A stretch of DNA of 19,525 bases from JAWXBG01 sp044375415 (GTDB taxonomy: Bacteria > Bacteroidota > Bacteroidia > Flavobacteriales_D > Sanyastnellaceae), in NCBI GenBank assembly GCA_044375415.1, contig JBILMS010000058.1:1-19525 (forward strand), given 5' to 3'. Shown piece by piece: positions 1-6,909 of the stretch (position 1 is the stretch's first letter; each line of letters starts with the position of its first letter). Both the position numbers and the translations under genes were made by a program. The notes under the pieces were generated by a model. The model ran no database searches and had not been told where the DNA came from. It was given only the letters and a program-made list of their open reading frames with translations.

Positions 1-318
1 GTTCACGATCTTCTGGGTTTCCTGAGTCGCGATGGATCGAAAGAATCTCAGTTCGTAGATGCGATGTTGTTTGCGGCTATGATAGAAGCGCGGAGTTGCG
101 AACGTTTTCGATTGCTGTCCGAGGAAATATCAGATCCGGACTTGCGCGGTTTCTATCGCGAACTGATGGAAAGCGAAGCGGAACATTATACCACATTTCT
201 TGGCTTCGCTCGGAAGTATGGCATCAATGTAGATGTCGATGAGCGATGGAGGACATTTCTGGAATTTGAAGCCGGACTCATGGACAAATATGGGAAATCT
301 GAAAGGGTACATGGATAA
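1..318 (+). CDS. miaE: tRNA-(ms2io6A37) hydroxylase MiaE, 3' part only
   Basis: MiaE is a ferritin-like diiron monooxygenase that hydroxylates the isopentenyl side chain of ms2i6A37 in tRNAs. The frame is open from base 1, so the 5' part lies outside the window; 105 residues remain. Two features typical of the family are visible: EARSCERF, supplying a glutamate ligand in one helix of the four-helix bundle, and ESEAEHYTTF about 35 residues later, with the ExxH ligand pair of the last helix. The protein ends at 318 and overlaps the following acetyltransferase start by 8 bases, so the two are probably cotranscribed. The family assignment is from recognised motifs; the missing N-terminus prevents checking the full ligand set. 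Confidence 0.85.
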   Translation, partial: VHDLLGFLSRDGSKESQFVDAMLFAAMIEARSCERFRLLSEEISDPDLRGFYRELMESEAEHYTTFLGFARKYGINVDVDERWRTFLEFEAGLMDKYGKSERVHG

Positions 319-814
319 TTTGTTCATTCGTATTGCGAATCATGAAGATATTCCATCCATCCGTGAAATGGCGCGAAGAATCTGGATCCCCACTTATTCA
401 GACATCATAGGTACGGAGCAAATCGAATACATGTTGAATTTGATGTACAGCGAAAAGTCGTTGACACATCAATTAGATGTTGAAGGGTGTACATTTTACA
501 TTTTATCTAACGGTACAATGGATTTGGGTTTCGCCTCTATTTCTTCTCGAAACCCCGAATTGTTCCGATTAAACAAACTGTATGTTGACACCACTTTTCA
601 TGGCAAAGGTTTAGGTAAGCAACTCTTAGAAAGGCTAGAGCGGCATACCTTGGAAGAGGGTGGCCTTATTCTCGAATTAAATGTCAACAAAAACAATCGA
701 GCCGTGAAGTTCTATCAATCTCAAGGTTTTGAAATCTATCGGGAGGAGGTGATCGATATCGGAAACGGATTTGTGATGGACGACTATGTGATGCGCAAAA
801 ACATCACTCTTTAA
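311..814 (+). CDS. GNAT family N-acetyltransferase
   Basis: A 167-residue GCN5-related acetyltransferase, which would transfer an acetyl group from acetyl-CoA to an unknown amine. Residues 88-108 carry motif A (LNKLYVDTTFHGKGLGKQLL), with HGKGLG as the pyrophosphate-binding loop. Motif B follows at about 126-140 (NKNNRAVKFYQSQGF). I chose the ATG at 311 rather than an upstream in-frame start at 233 because the longer form would run deep inside miaE, and GAAAGG lies at a suitable distance before 311. ATGGATAA overlaps the miaE stop, suggesting translational coupling. The 3' end overlaps the convergent histidine kinase gene by 11 bases, leaving no room for a separate terminator. The substrate cannot be predicted. 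Confidence 0.85.
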   Translation: MDNLFIRIANHEDIPSIREMARRIWIPTYSDIIGTEQIEYMLNLMYSEKSLTHQLDVEGCTFYILSNGTMDLGFASISSRNPELFRLNKLYVDTTFHGKGLGKQLLERLERHTLEEGGLILELNVNKNNRAVKFYQSQGFEIYREEVIDIGNGFVMDDYVMRKNITL

Positions 815-2303
815 ATTCAATCCGAAAAGTTGTTCCCTTTCCGGGTTCACTCCATTTCACAAATATGCGACCATGGTGGTAGTTCTCGACGATGCGTTTT
901 ACCAAACTTAATCCAAGCCCCCAACCACGTTTTTTAGTGGTGTAACCGGGTTGAAAAACGGTCTTCCATTTTCCTTTCGGAATTCCTTTACCTGAATCTG
1001 TGAGATCAATGTAAACTCCGGTAATATCGACCCCTGTGCTTACAATCAAGAGACCTTCGCCTTCCATGGCATCAACGGCATTTTTCACTAAATTTTCGAG
1101 TACCCAACCAAAAAGTGGTTTGTTGATAAGCACGGATGGAAGACCTTCGGCCAAGGTGATTTCGATTTTTACGCGAGTTGAAACGCGAGGGCGCAAGTAT
1201 TCAACGGCTTGAGAACAGATCGTATTGACGTCTTCTCGTGTGAGATCTGCCGTAGATCCGATTTTAGAGAAACGATCCGTAATGGTACTGAGTCGCTCAA
1301 GATCTTTGTTTAGCTCGGTGATGATTTTTTTATCTACTCCTTGATCCTCAAGTATGGTTGACCATGCCATTAGACTACTTAAAGGTGTTCCTAATTGATG
1401 CGCTGTTTCTTTGGCCATCCCTACCCAAACCTGGTTCTGTTCTGCTTTGCGGAATGTCGAAAAGATGAGATAGGCCACAAGAAGAAATACTCCGATTAAG
1501 ATTAGTTGAAATACCGGAAACATTTTGAGCTGTTTCAATACAGCTGAATCTTCGAAAAAGATGTAGTGGGTTCCCTGCCCCGGCAACTTTACTTTTAAAG
1601 GCTCGTTTTGCTTTTCCATCTGTGCAATGAGCTTTTGTAATTCTGCGGTATTAGTACTTAATGTTGCATCAATATTCCCAAATTTCAATGCTTGAGTTTT
1701 TGTACTGTCTGTCATGATAACAGGTACGGATGCGGAATTGATAACAGTCTCCAAAATGAACGAGTTGATCAAATCGTCCATCGTATGTTTTAACTCCGCA
1801 AAAATGTAGCTATCGTTGTAATACACCTGATGACCCACTTCTTCAAATTCAATAGGTGGATATTTCGCCTTCATTACCACAAACAATGAATCGATATATA
1901 CCGAATCGGATTCCTTGCCCTCCGGTAAATTGGCGCTGTTGATAATACTATCGGCTTTAACATCATAGATTAATATCGGTACGGTAGTATTGCTCCAAAT
2001 AAAATCGGTCACAAAGGTCAAGTCATTTTGATCGGAAGGATCTTGGAGAATGTTATAACTTTTACCAAGGAGATCCGCTTTTTTACGCTCTTCACTGCTC
2101 AATCGTTCAAACAATTCTTGCGTGAAGTTTACTAGCTCCGCTCTACGGGTTATGGCTTTACTCCAGAGCTCTACCTTGTTTCTTTCTTCGGTTTGTATGC
2201 CGGATGCAATGTGATTGCTATACCACAATGTAATAACCACGATCACCATGGCTACTAGAAAAAGTATGATTTTCCAGCGTTGTTTATTTGAGTAAAGATT
2301 CAA
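804..2303 (-). CDS. membrane sensor histidine kinase (orphan)
   Basis: A 499-residue transmembrane sensor kinase. TM1 is at about residues 11-28 and TM2 at about 261-282; the roughly 230 residues between them should be the extracytoplasmic sensor, with no domain I recognise. The cytoplasmic part has the H-box ETAHQLGTPLSS (phospho-acceptor His302), the N-box ENLVKNAVDAM (Asn404, Asn408), the G1 box DSGKGIP (Asp436) and the G2 box GWGLGLSLVKRIV (460-472). All catalytic boxes are intact. No response regulator is encoded nearby. The only start upstream of TM1 is TTG at 2303; an in-frame TGA lies just upstream and the first internal ATG falls inside TM1, so TTG is chosen. It follows the RidA-type gene with a 43-base gap in the same direction, so the two may share a transcript. 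Confidence 0.88.
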   Translation of the reverse strand: MNLYSNKQRWKIILFLVAMVIVVITLWYSNHIASGIQTEERNKVELWSKAITRRAELVNFTQELFERLSSEERKKADLLGKSYNILQDPSDQNDLTFVTDFIWSNTTVPILIYDVKADSIINSANLPEGKESDSVYIDSLFVVMKAKYPPIEFEEVGHQVYYNDSYIFAELKHTMDDLINSFILETVINSASVPVIMTDSTKTQALKFGNIDATLSTNTAELQKLIAQMEKQNEPLKVKLPGQGTHYIFFEDSAVLKQLKMFPVFQLILIGVFLLVAYLIFSTFRKAEQNQVWVGMAKETAHQLGTPLSSLMAWSTILEDQGVDKKIITELNKDLERLSTITDRFSKIGSTADLTREDVNTICSQAVEYLRPRVSTRVKIEITLAEGLPSVLINKPLFGWVLENLVKNAVDAMEGEGLLIVSTGVDITGVYIDLTDSGKGIPKGKWKTVFQPGYTTKKRGWGLGLSLVKRIVENYHHGRIFVKWSEPGKGTTFRIEFKE

Positions 2304-2346
2304 GCAGGTTTTGGTTCAGTGGTGGCCTAACGTTAATTCCGCGTTT

Positions 2347-2781
2347 TTATTCTATCGTGGCTATGCATTTGAGTTCAATGGCAATAGGGGTGGGCAGACT
2401 ATTGATCTCCACGGTGGTGCGACAAGGTTGTGCATCGGCAAAGTATTCGGCATACAAGCGATTGTAAGTATGGAAGTCGCGTTTCATATTTACTAAGAAT
2501 ACTGTAACATCTATTAAGTTCTCCCATTTGCTTCCACTGGCTTCTAAGATGTTTTTTACATTGTCGAATACCGATCGGCACTGCTGCTCAAAGTCGAAAC
2601 TCAAAAAATTGCCGTTTTTATCGAGACTCAAACCCGGAACTCCACTATCGTTTGCATCGCTGCCGGCAATGCGGGGACCTACGCCGGATAAAAACAGCAG
2701 ATTGCCTACTCTGCGGGCGTGAGGATAGGCTCCAACCGGTTTAGGAGCTTTGTCTGTCGAAATAGCTTTATCGTTGCTCAT
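2347..2781 (-). CDS. RidA/YjgF-family deaminase, probably 2-aminomuconate deaminase type
   Basis: A 144-residue member of the RidA/YER057c/UK114 family, trimeric enamine/imine deaminases. Arg121 (PCRTTVEI) and Glu136 (IAIELKCIA) correspond to the substrate-binding arginine and the conserved glutamate of RidA. The N-terminal KAPKPVGAYPHARRVGNLLF and the segment VTVFLVNMKRDFHTYNRLYAEYFAD closely resemble 2-aminomuconate deaminases (AmnD/NbaF) of the 3-hydroxyanthranilate branch of tryptophan degradation, rather than the generic 128-residue RidA. No other kynurenine-pathway gene is in the window, so the specific reaction is an inference from sequence resemblance; a general RidA role remains possible. 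Start ATG at 2781. The histidine kinase follows 43 bases downstream. Confidence 0.8.
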   Translation of the reverse strand: MSNDKAISTDKAPKPVGAYPHARRVGNLLFLSGVGPRIAGSDANDSGVPGLSLDKNGNFLSFDFEQQCRSVFDNVKNILEASGSKWENLIDVTVFLVNMKRDFHTYNRLYAEYFADAQPCRTTVEINSLPTPIAIELKCIATIE

Positions 2782-2846
2782 ACAAATTTTTTTAGTTTCC
2801 GTGTTTTGCTAAATCAACCGAGATAATTGAATTTCCAAAACGTGGA

Positions 2847-2895
2847 TCGCACGCAAAAGTGCGAAAAAATGTGCCGACTTATTCCATCGGCGCAT
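2847..2895 (+). other. two hairpins upstream of the membrane protein gene
   Basis: TCGCAC-GCAAAA-GTGCGA (2847-2864) is a perfect 6-bp stem. Five bases later ATGTGCCGA (2869-2877) pairs with TCGGCGCAT (2887-2895) across a 9-base loop, with one G-U pair in RNA. They lie between the divergent RidA and membrane-protein genes, 37 bases before the latter's start. Whether they are leader RNA structures or DNA sites is unknown. Confidence 0.3.
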
Positions 2896-2931
2896 GTATA
2901 AGTGAAATTCCGTATCATTGAGGACCAAAGT

Positions 2932-3438
2932 ATGAACATGAATCTCCGAAAATTTGCCCGCTTCGCCTTGGTTTTGGGTGCAGTTCTTTTGACAGCCGGT
3001 GTAGCTTGGATTGTATTTCAAAAAGACGATCTTTTCGAAGATGAAAATTTCCCGGGTTTGCTATTGTCGGTTGCCGGGATCACATTATTGATATATACAA
3101 TTAGAACCCTCCCACTTTTGGAAAAGAGGGTTTACGAGAATACCCAGAGTATTGACAACGACTTACTTTTCTCGACTTCAGGTGATTTCGTAGTAAAGGG
3201 CATTGGAGCATTCAATTTTACACTGGCTATTTTGAGTGCTTTCGGTATGATAGGAGTGAGCATGTTTTCCGTTTATTTCTGGGGTTGGTTTCTGGAAAGA
3301 CCTCGATTATCCAGGATCAATGAACCTGATGAAGCTATAGGTATGCTCATGGCCGTAGTAGTTACCATTTGTGTGGTTCCGTCCTTTATGTATGTACTTC
3401 GAACATACGATAGAAAACATATATATGAAGAGCAATAA
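2932..3438 (+). CDS. hypothetical four-helix membrane protein
   Basis: A 168-residue protein of unknown function. Four hydrophobic segments are visible: near the N-terminus (LVLGAVLLTAGVAWIVF), then FPGLLLSVAGITLLIYTI, then a long one around GAFNFTLAILSAFGMIGVSM, and finally AIGMLMAVVVTICVVPSFMY. Acidic stretches separate TM1 from TM2 and TM3 from TM4. I recognise no family. ATG at 2932 is preferred because GAGG lies about 8 bases upstream; the frame also offers GTG at 2902 and ATG at 2938. It diverges from the RidA-type gene and is followed by 107 bases before the MORN_2 gene. Two hairpins lie in its upstream region. Confidence 0.6.
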   Translation: MNMNLRKFARFALVLGAVLLTAGVAWIVFQKDDLFEDENFPGLLLSVAGITLLIYTIRTLPLLEKRVYENTQSIDNDLLFSTSGDFVVKGIGAFNFTLAILSAFGMIGVSMFSVYFWGWFLERPRLSRINEPDEAIGMLMAVVVTICVVPSFMYVLRTYDRKHIYEEQ

Positions 3439-3545
3439 TCCGCTGAAATTGTCTTTTCTGTAGGTGATCGGTGTTGACTATTCTATGTGTATGAAAAATG
3501 GCAACCTGTGTTTTCTGTATGATTTTACCTAGTTAATTTGCGCTC

Positions 3546-5219
3546 ATGATCAAATGGTTTGCAATGGTTTGGACATGCTGTATGGCATTGACCACAATGG
3601 CTCAGAAGCAAGAGTATAAAGATTTTTATGCCAACGGAAAGGTGCGCAGTGAAGGTTTGTATATGGACGGTTTCGAATCGGGGACCTGGAAATATTACTT
3701 CGAGTCCGGTGAACTTCAAGAGGAGAGTAATTACTTGAAAGGAGCCCTGCATGGTTCAGTCAAGAAGTTTCACAAAAATGGTTTATTGATGCACGAAGGT
3801 TACTTTCAAAAAGGCCGTCAGGATAGTATCATGCGAACCTTATCCGAAGATGGAGCTATTCTTGAAGAAGGGTTTTATAACAACGGCGATAGAACCGGGA
3901 TGTGGCGTTTTATGTATAGCGCCAAGGATACTATGATGGTGGAGGAATACCGTGACACCTTAATTTTCTTATGGACATTCTACAACGAAAAAGGTGAAAA
4001 GCTGATTCATCGCGGCAATGGAAAAATGCTCACTTATTTTGAATCGAGCGGTTTAAAAAAATCGACCACCTATAAAACCGGCTTGCCCGATGGTGAATTC
4101 TTGGAATACTATTCCGGCGGCAGTATTAGGGCTAAAGGATCCTACAAGCAAGGTGTCAAAGATGGACGTTGGACAGAGTCTTTCCCGGGTGGAAAGCCGA
4201 AACGAATAGAGGAGTACCTTAAAGGTTTACTACATGGAAATTTTGAGGAGTATTATGCCAACGGAAATCTTTCATCAAAAGGAGTCTATGCCAACGGAAA
4301 GAAAAATGGAGAATGGAAATGGTTTTTTGAGGATGGAACTGTCGAGATGGAAGGTGGATTCAACATGGAACTTCAAAACGGTCCATGGATTTTTTGGTAT
4401 GCCAATGGCAAAAAGCAAAATTGGGGAGAATATAAAGATGGAAAAATGGAGGGACTTTGGACCTTTCAGTATTGGGGAGGAGAGAAGTGGAAAGAGGGAT
4501 ATTACAAAGCCAATAAGAAGGATGGTTCTTGGACCTATTGGTTTGAAAATGGTAAAAAATTAATGGAGGGAACTTTCAGAAATGATGAGGAGGAAGGTGT
4601 TTGGCAATCTTGGTACGACACCGGAAAACAAAAGGACATTGGCTCTTACAAAGAAGGAAAAATGTCGGGTAAATGGGAGGGCTGGTATCCCAACGGCGTA
4701 AAAAACTACGAAGGAACTTGGTCGATCGTTTCCGCGAAAAGCAAATTTTTTGAGGAAACCGCTAAGTTGCTTCCACTCGAAGGTGTTTCATATCCCACCG
4801 GACAGCAAGGCGAAATGAAAACAGGTACGTGGAAGTTTTGGAATGAAATAGGAAAACCTCAACAAGTGGTTACATACAACAGCGATGGAATCATGAATGG
4901 CCCTTCGGAGACCTACACTCCAACCGGTATACTTGAATCGAAAGGAAATTACAAATTGGGAAAACCCGAAGGTGATTGGGAGTATTATCAAGCAAATGGG
5001 GCGCCTCTTCGCACCTGTAGTTATAAAGGCGGGAAATTAAATGGTAAAAGTGTTACGTATGGAAGGAATGCCCGACCTATAGAAGAGGCAGAATACAAAG
5101 ACAATAAAATGAACGGGATCTACATCCGATACGATGAGAAAACCGGCAAAATTGATCAGAAAATCGAATTTCAAGACGGCAAAGTCTTGAAAGTAATCGA
5201 AGGAAAACTCGGGAATTAA
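3546..5219 (+). CDS. exported MORN_2 repeat protein
   Basis: A 557-residue protein with an N-terminal signal peptide (hydrophobic WFAMVWTCCMALTTMAQ, cleavage near residue 19) followed by about 20 imperfect repeats of about 23 residues. Their consensus is roughly G-x-W-x-x-Y/W-x-x-N/D-G-x-x-x-x-E-G-x-Y-x-x-G, the MORN_2 pattern, also seen in YwqK-like proteins. The series is broken around residues 395-425, where about 30 residues (from WSIVSAKSK to SYPTGQQ) do not fit. Such proteins form elongated beta-hairpin stacks; their role in Bacteroidota is generally unknown, with envelope or cell-surface scaffolding as an inference. No C-terminal sorting domain is visible. Start ATG at 3546. The stop overlaps the convergent minus-strand gene by 4 bases. 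Confidence 0.85.
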   Translation: MIKWFAMVWTCCMALTTMAQKQEYKDFYANGKVRSEGLYMDGFESGTWKYYFESGELQEESNYLKGALHGSVKKFHKNGLLMHEGYFQKGRQDSIMRTLSEDGAILEEGFYNNGDRTGMWRFMYSAKDTMMVEEYRDTLIFLWTFYNEKGEKLIHRGNGKMLTYFESSGLKKSTTYKTGLPDGEFLEYYSGGSIRAKGSYKQGVKDGRWTESFPGGKPKRIEEYLKGLLHGNFEEYYANGNLSSKGVYANGKKNGEWKWFFEDGTVEMEGGFNMELQNGPWIFWYANGKKQNWGEYKDGKMEGLWTFQYWGGEKWKEGYYKANKKDGSWTYWFENGKKLMEGTFRNDEEEGVWQSWYDTGKQKDIGSYKEGKMSGKWEGWYPNGVKNYEGTWSIVSAKSKFFEETAKLLPLEGVSYPTGQQGEMKTGTWKFWNEIGKPQQVVTYNSDGIMNGPSETYTPTGILESKGNYKLGKPEGDWEYYQANGAPLRTCSYKGGKLNGKSVTYGRNARPIEEAEYKDNKMNGIYIRYDEKTGKIDQKIEFQDGKVLKVIEGKLGN

Positions 5220-5764
5220 GTGATCGGAAGAAAGTGATCTACGCCAACGTATAAGTTTGCTTGCGAATTGTAACGTGGATTCATGAGACTATGATCTTTT
5301 GCCGATATAGCAAACTCAATAGCCGCAATGTGCAGGGTACGACCCTGATTAAAGTGCAGTTGGATGTCGATCGGAATATATGTTTTGTCTTCCTTGAGTT
5401 CACCCTCTTCATCATACTCCTGAAAGAAATTCCATTTGCAGGAAACATTCTCTACGGTATGACCAATCAACTCTCGGAGCCCGGATATTTCATCATCGTT
5501 TAAGCGGAAATACTCCTTGTCACCCAAAAGTGACTTCATGCTCTCATGTGCCAAACAAAAGAGTTCTTTTTCTACATCCCAGGCAAAAATGAATTTTACA
5601 TCGCCAATGAGTAGACCTATTCCGGCATCCACCACATATCTTTTCTCCTCTTCAAAAACAAAAAAATTGTCGCTGATTATAAAAAGTTCGAGGTGAGTAA
5701 GGGTTTTTCCAATCAATAAGTCGCGAAGTTGCTTATCATGTTCTTCGCCGTGTATCGGTTCCAT
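5216..5764 (-). CDS. hypothetical protein, last gene of a MarR-led operon
   Basis: A 182-residue acidic, apparently cytoplasmic protein; no signal peptide or membrane helix and no family I recognise. The sequence alternates hydrophobic and polar residues (for example FIISDNFFVFEEEKRYVVDAG and LHIAAIEFAIS), suggesting a mainly beta fold. It starts 4 bases after the stop of the exported protein gene, and GAGGGAG, within the end of that gene, is at a good ribosome-binding distance, so the two are almost certainly cotranscribed and coupled. The 3' end overlaps the MORN_2 gene by 4 bases. Start ATG at 5764. Confidence 0.7.
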   Translation of the reverse strand: MEPIHGEEHDKQLRDLLIGKTLTHLELFIISDNFFVFEEEKRYVVDAGIGLLIGDVKFIFAWDVEKELFCLAHESMKSLLGDKEYFRLNDDEISGLRELIGHTVENVSCKWNFFQEYDEEGELKEDKTYIPIDIQLHFNQGRTLHIAAIEFAISAKDHSLMNPRYNSQANLYVGVDHFLPIT

Positions 5765-5768
5765 AGAT

Positions 5769-6308
5769 CTATTCTCCCTCTTTGGTTTCGGATACTTTGG
5801 CCGTTTCGGCCGCTTTTAAAAATGAGGAAGTGAATCTGTTTTTCGATTTTATATCACATGTGCCCAGAACCATGAGCGAACGATTTTCATCTACTTGAAT
5901 GGTATACATCTCCATCCAAAGTTTTTTACCATCCTTCTTTGCGATCCCTTTGGCGAAGGCGATTTCTCGGCCGTTTTTAATAAAACTACCTTGTTCTTTT
6001 ATTTTAGAACCTTCGCCAAATCCGTCTTTACTATCGGTCATATCGCCTTTTGCCTTTTCGAATGACTGAGGAACAACCATTGCGAGTAATATGCCAACTG
6101 GATCTTCGGAGATATAAAAATTCCCCATTTGTTGAGGATACAACGATAGGTCTACATCCATTTCTACCTGAGTACTGAATATTTTATTCAATTCAGCTCC
6201 TAAATCGAAGGCAGTTGTATCTTCCTGCGTATATGCAAAAGTGTTGAAACAACAAAATATCAAAAAGAAGGTCGTGCGAATTAGTTTCGTCGTGCGATGA
6301 AGTTTCAT
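5769..6308 (-). CDS. exported hypothetical protein in MarR-led operon
   Basis: A 179-residue protein with a signal peptide: basic start MKLHRTTKLIRTT, then hydrophobic FFLIFCCFNTFAY, so it probably acts in the periplasm or outside. The mature part has a central KxxGxFIKNGREIAFAKG segment and ends with a small amphipathic helix (FTSSFLKAAETAKV) after a beta strand SLMVLGTCD. That arrangement loosely recalls small PsbP/DcrB-like domains, but this is a guess and no family is assigned. It lies 24 bases downstream of marR and 4 bases upstream of the 182-residue gene, all on the minus strand, which suggests MarR-controlled expression. Confidence 0.7.
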   Translation of the reverse strand: MKLHRTTKLIRTTFFLIFCCFNTFAYTQEDTTAFDLGAELNKIFSTQVEMDVDLSLYPQQMGNFYISEDPVGILLAMVVPQSFEKAKGDMTDSKDGFGEGSKIKEQGSFIKNGREIAFAKGIAKKDGKKLWMEMYTIQVDENRSLMVLGTCDIKSKNRFTSSFLKAAETAKVSETKEGE

Positions 6309-6332
6309 AAGTGGTGATGACGGATGATTATA

Positions 6333-6773
6333 TTATTCTGCTATTTTCACACAGTTTTTTGTGATCGTCTGTAGTGTTTTTTTCATATTCTTTAATTTCT
6401 TCGGATCGATACCTTTTAATGCTTGCTTGCGGTTTTTGGCCACGATGGGAGCAACGCCATTGAGGTTTTTTAAACCGGATGCGGTGAGGAGCAAAGAATA
6501 TTTACGAAGATCGGTGGTATGTATTTTTTTCTTCACATAACCCGATTGAACTAACAAATCAAGTATTCTATTGATCGAAGCGCCATCTTTAAATACACCA
6601 TCGGCTAGTTCTCGTTGAGAGATGTCCGGATTTTCTTTAATCAAACTTAGTATTAACCATTGATCCACCGTGATGCTGAAGCCGGCCTGACGGATTTGAT
6701 GTTGTGCGTACTGGCGATAAGTGCGAATTGTCTTGTCGATGTGATAAAAGATTACGTCGTCTAATAGTTCCAT
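6333..6773 (-). CDS. MarR-family transcriptional regulator
   Basis: A 146-residue winged-helix regulator of normal MarR length. Residues about 34-100 form the wHTH: SITVDQWLILSLIKENPDIS, then QRELADGVFKDGASINRILDLLVQSGYV with the recognition helix, and the wing KKKIHTTDLRKYSLLLT, whose D-x-R is the family signature. The N- and C-terminal helices should make the dimer interface. A perfect 12-bp palindrome 15 bases before the start is a good candidate for autoregulation. Two unknown genes follow closely and are the most likely regulon. The MFS gene lies upstream in the same direction but is separated by 136 bases containing a terminator-like hairpin and the marR promoter, so it is probably a different unit. 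The ligand is unknown. Confidence 0.9.
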   Translation of the reverse strand: MELLDDVIFYHIDKTIRTYRQYAQHQIRQAGFSITVDQWLILSLIKENPDISQRELADGVFKDGASINRILDLLVQSGYVKKKIHTTDLRKYSLLLTASGLKNLNGVAPIVAKNRKQALKGIDPKKLKNMKKTLQTITKNCVKIAE

Positions 6774-6787
6774 GAAATTGAGTTTAA

Positions 6788-6799
6788 TTGATATATCAA
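6788..6799. promoter_or_regulatory. candidate MarR operator (palindrome)
   Basis: TTGATATATCAA is a perfect 12-bp palindrome 15 bases upstream of the marR start. AT-rich palindromes of this size are typical MarR-family operators. On the minus strand it lies immediately after a perfect TAnnTTTG element, so it would cover the transcription start, a position suited to autorepression. Binding is inferred. Confidence 0.5.
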
Positions 6800-6807
6800 C
6801 AAAAATA
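6800..6807 (-). promoter_or_regulatory. candidate -7 promoter element for the marR operon
   Basis: On the minus strand the sequence reads TATTTTTG, a perfect match to the Bacteroidota -7 consensus TAnnTTTG, 27 bases upstream of the marR ATG. No clear TTTG -33 element is visible at the usual distance, which weakens the call. Confidence 0.4.
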
Positions 6808-6863
6808 CATCTTTTTTTTGAAACGTGAAGGAAAAAGGGGAAATAATTATTTTGCTAATATAC

Positions 6864-6905
6864 AAAATGCGGTCAGTACTCATTTTTTATAAGTATTAAA
6901 CCGCA
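6864..6905 (-). terminator. probable terminator after the MFS gene
   Basis: On the minus strand, starting 4 bases after the MFS stop codon, TGCGGT (6900-6905) pairs with ACCGCA (6868-6873), with further TACT/AGTA pairing inside. It is followed by TTTTG. The stem is interrupted and the T-run short, so it may be a weak terminator that separates the tetR-MFS unit from marR. Confidence 0.4.
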
Positions 6906-6909
6906 AGAG

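Noticed and set aside
233..310. N-terminal extension of the first GNAT protein
   Set aside because: It would overlap miaE by 86 bases and adds no part of the acetyltransferase fold; ATG at 311 has a suitable ribosome-binding site.
4234..4563. 109-residue frame within the MORN_2 gene
   Set aside because: It is the shifted shadow of the repeats. The main frame is uninterrupted with a signal peptide and clear repeats.
5216..5764. Immunity protein or antitoxin to a toxin in the MORN_2/YwqK context
   Set aside because: The genes converge rather than form an operon, the MORN_2 protein has no toxin domain, and the 182-residue protein shows no immunity-family motif I can identify.
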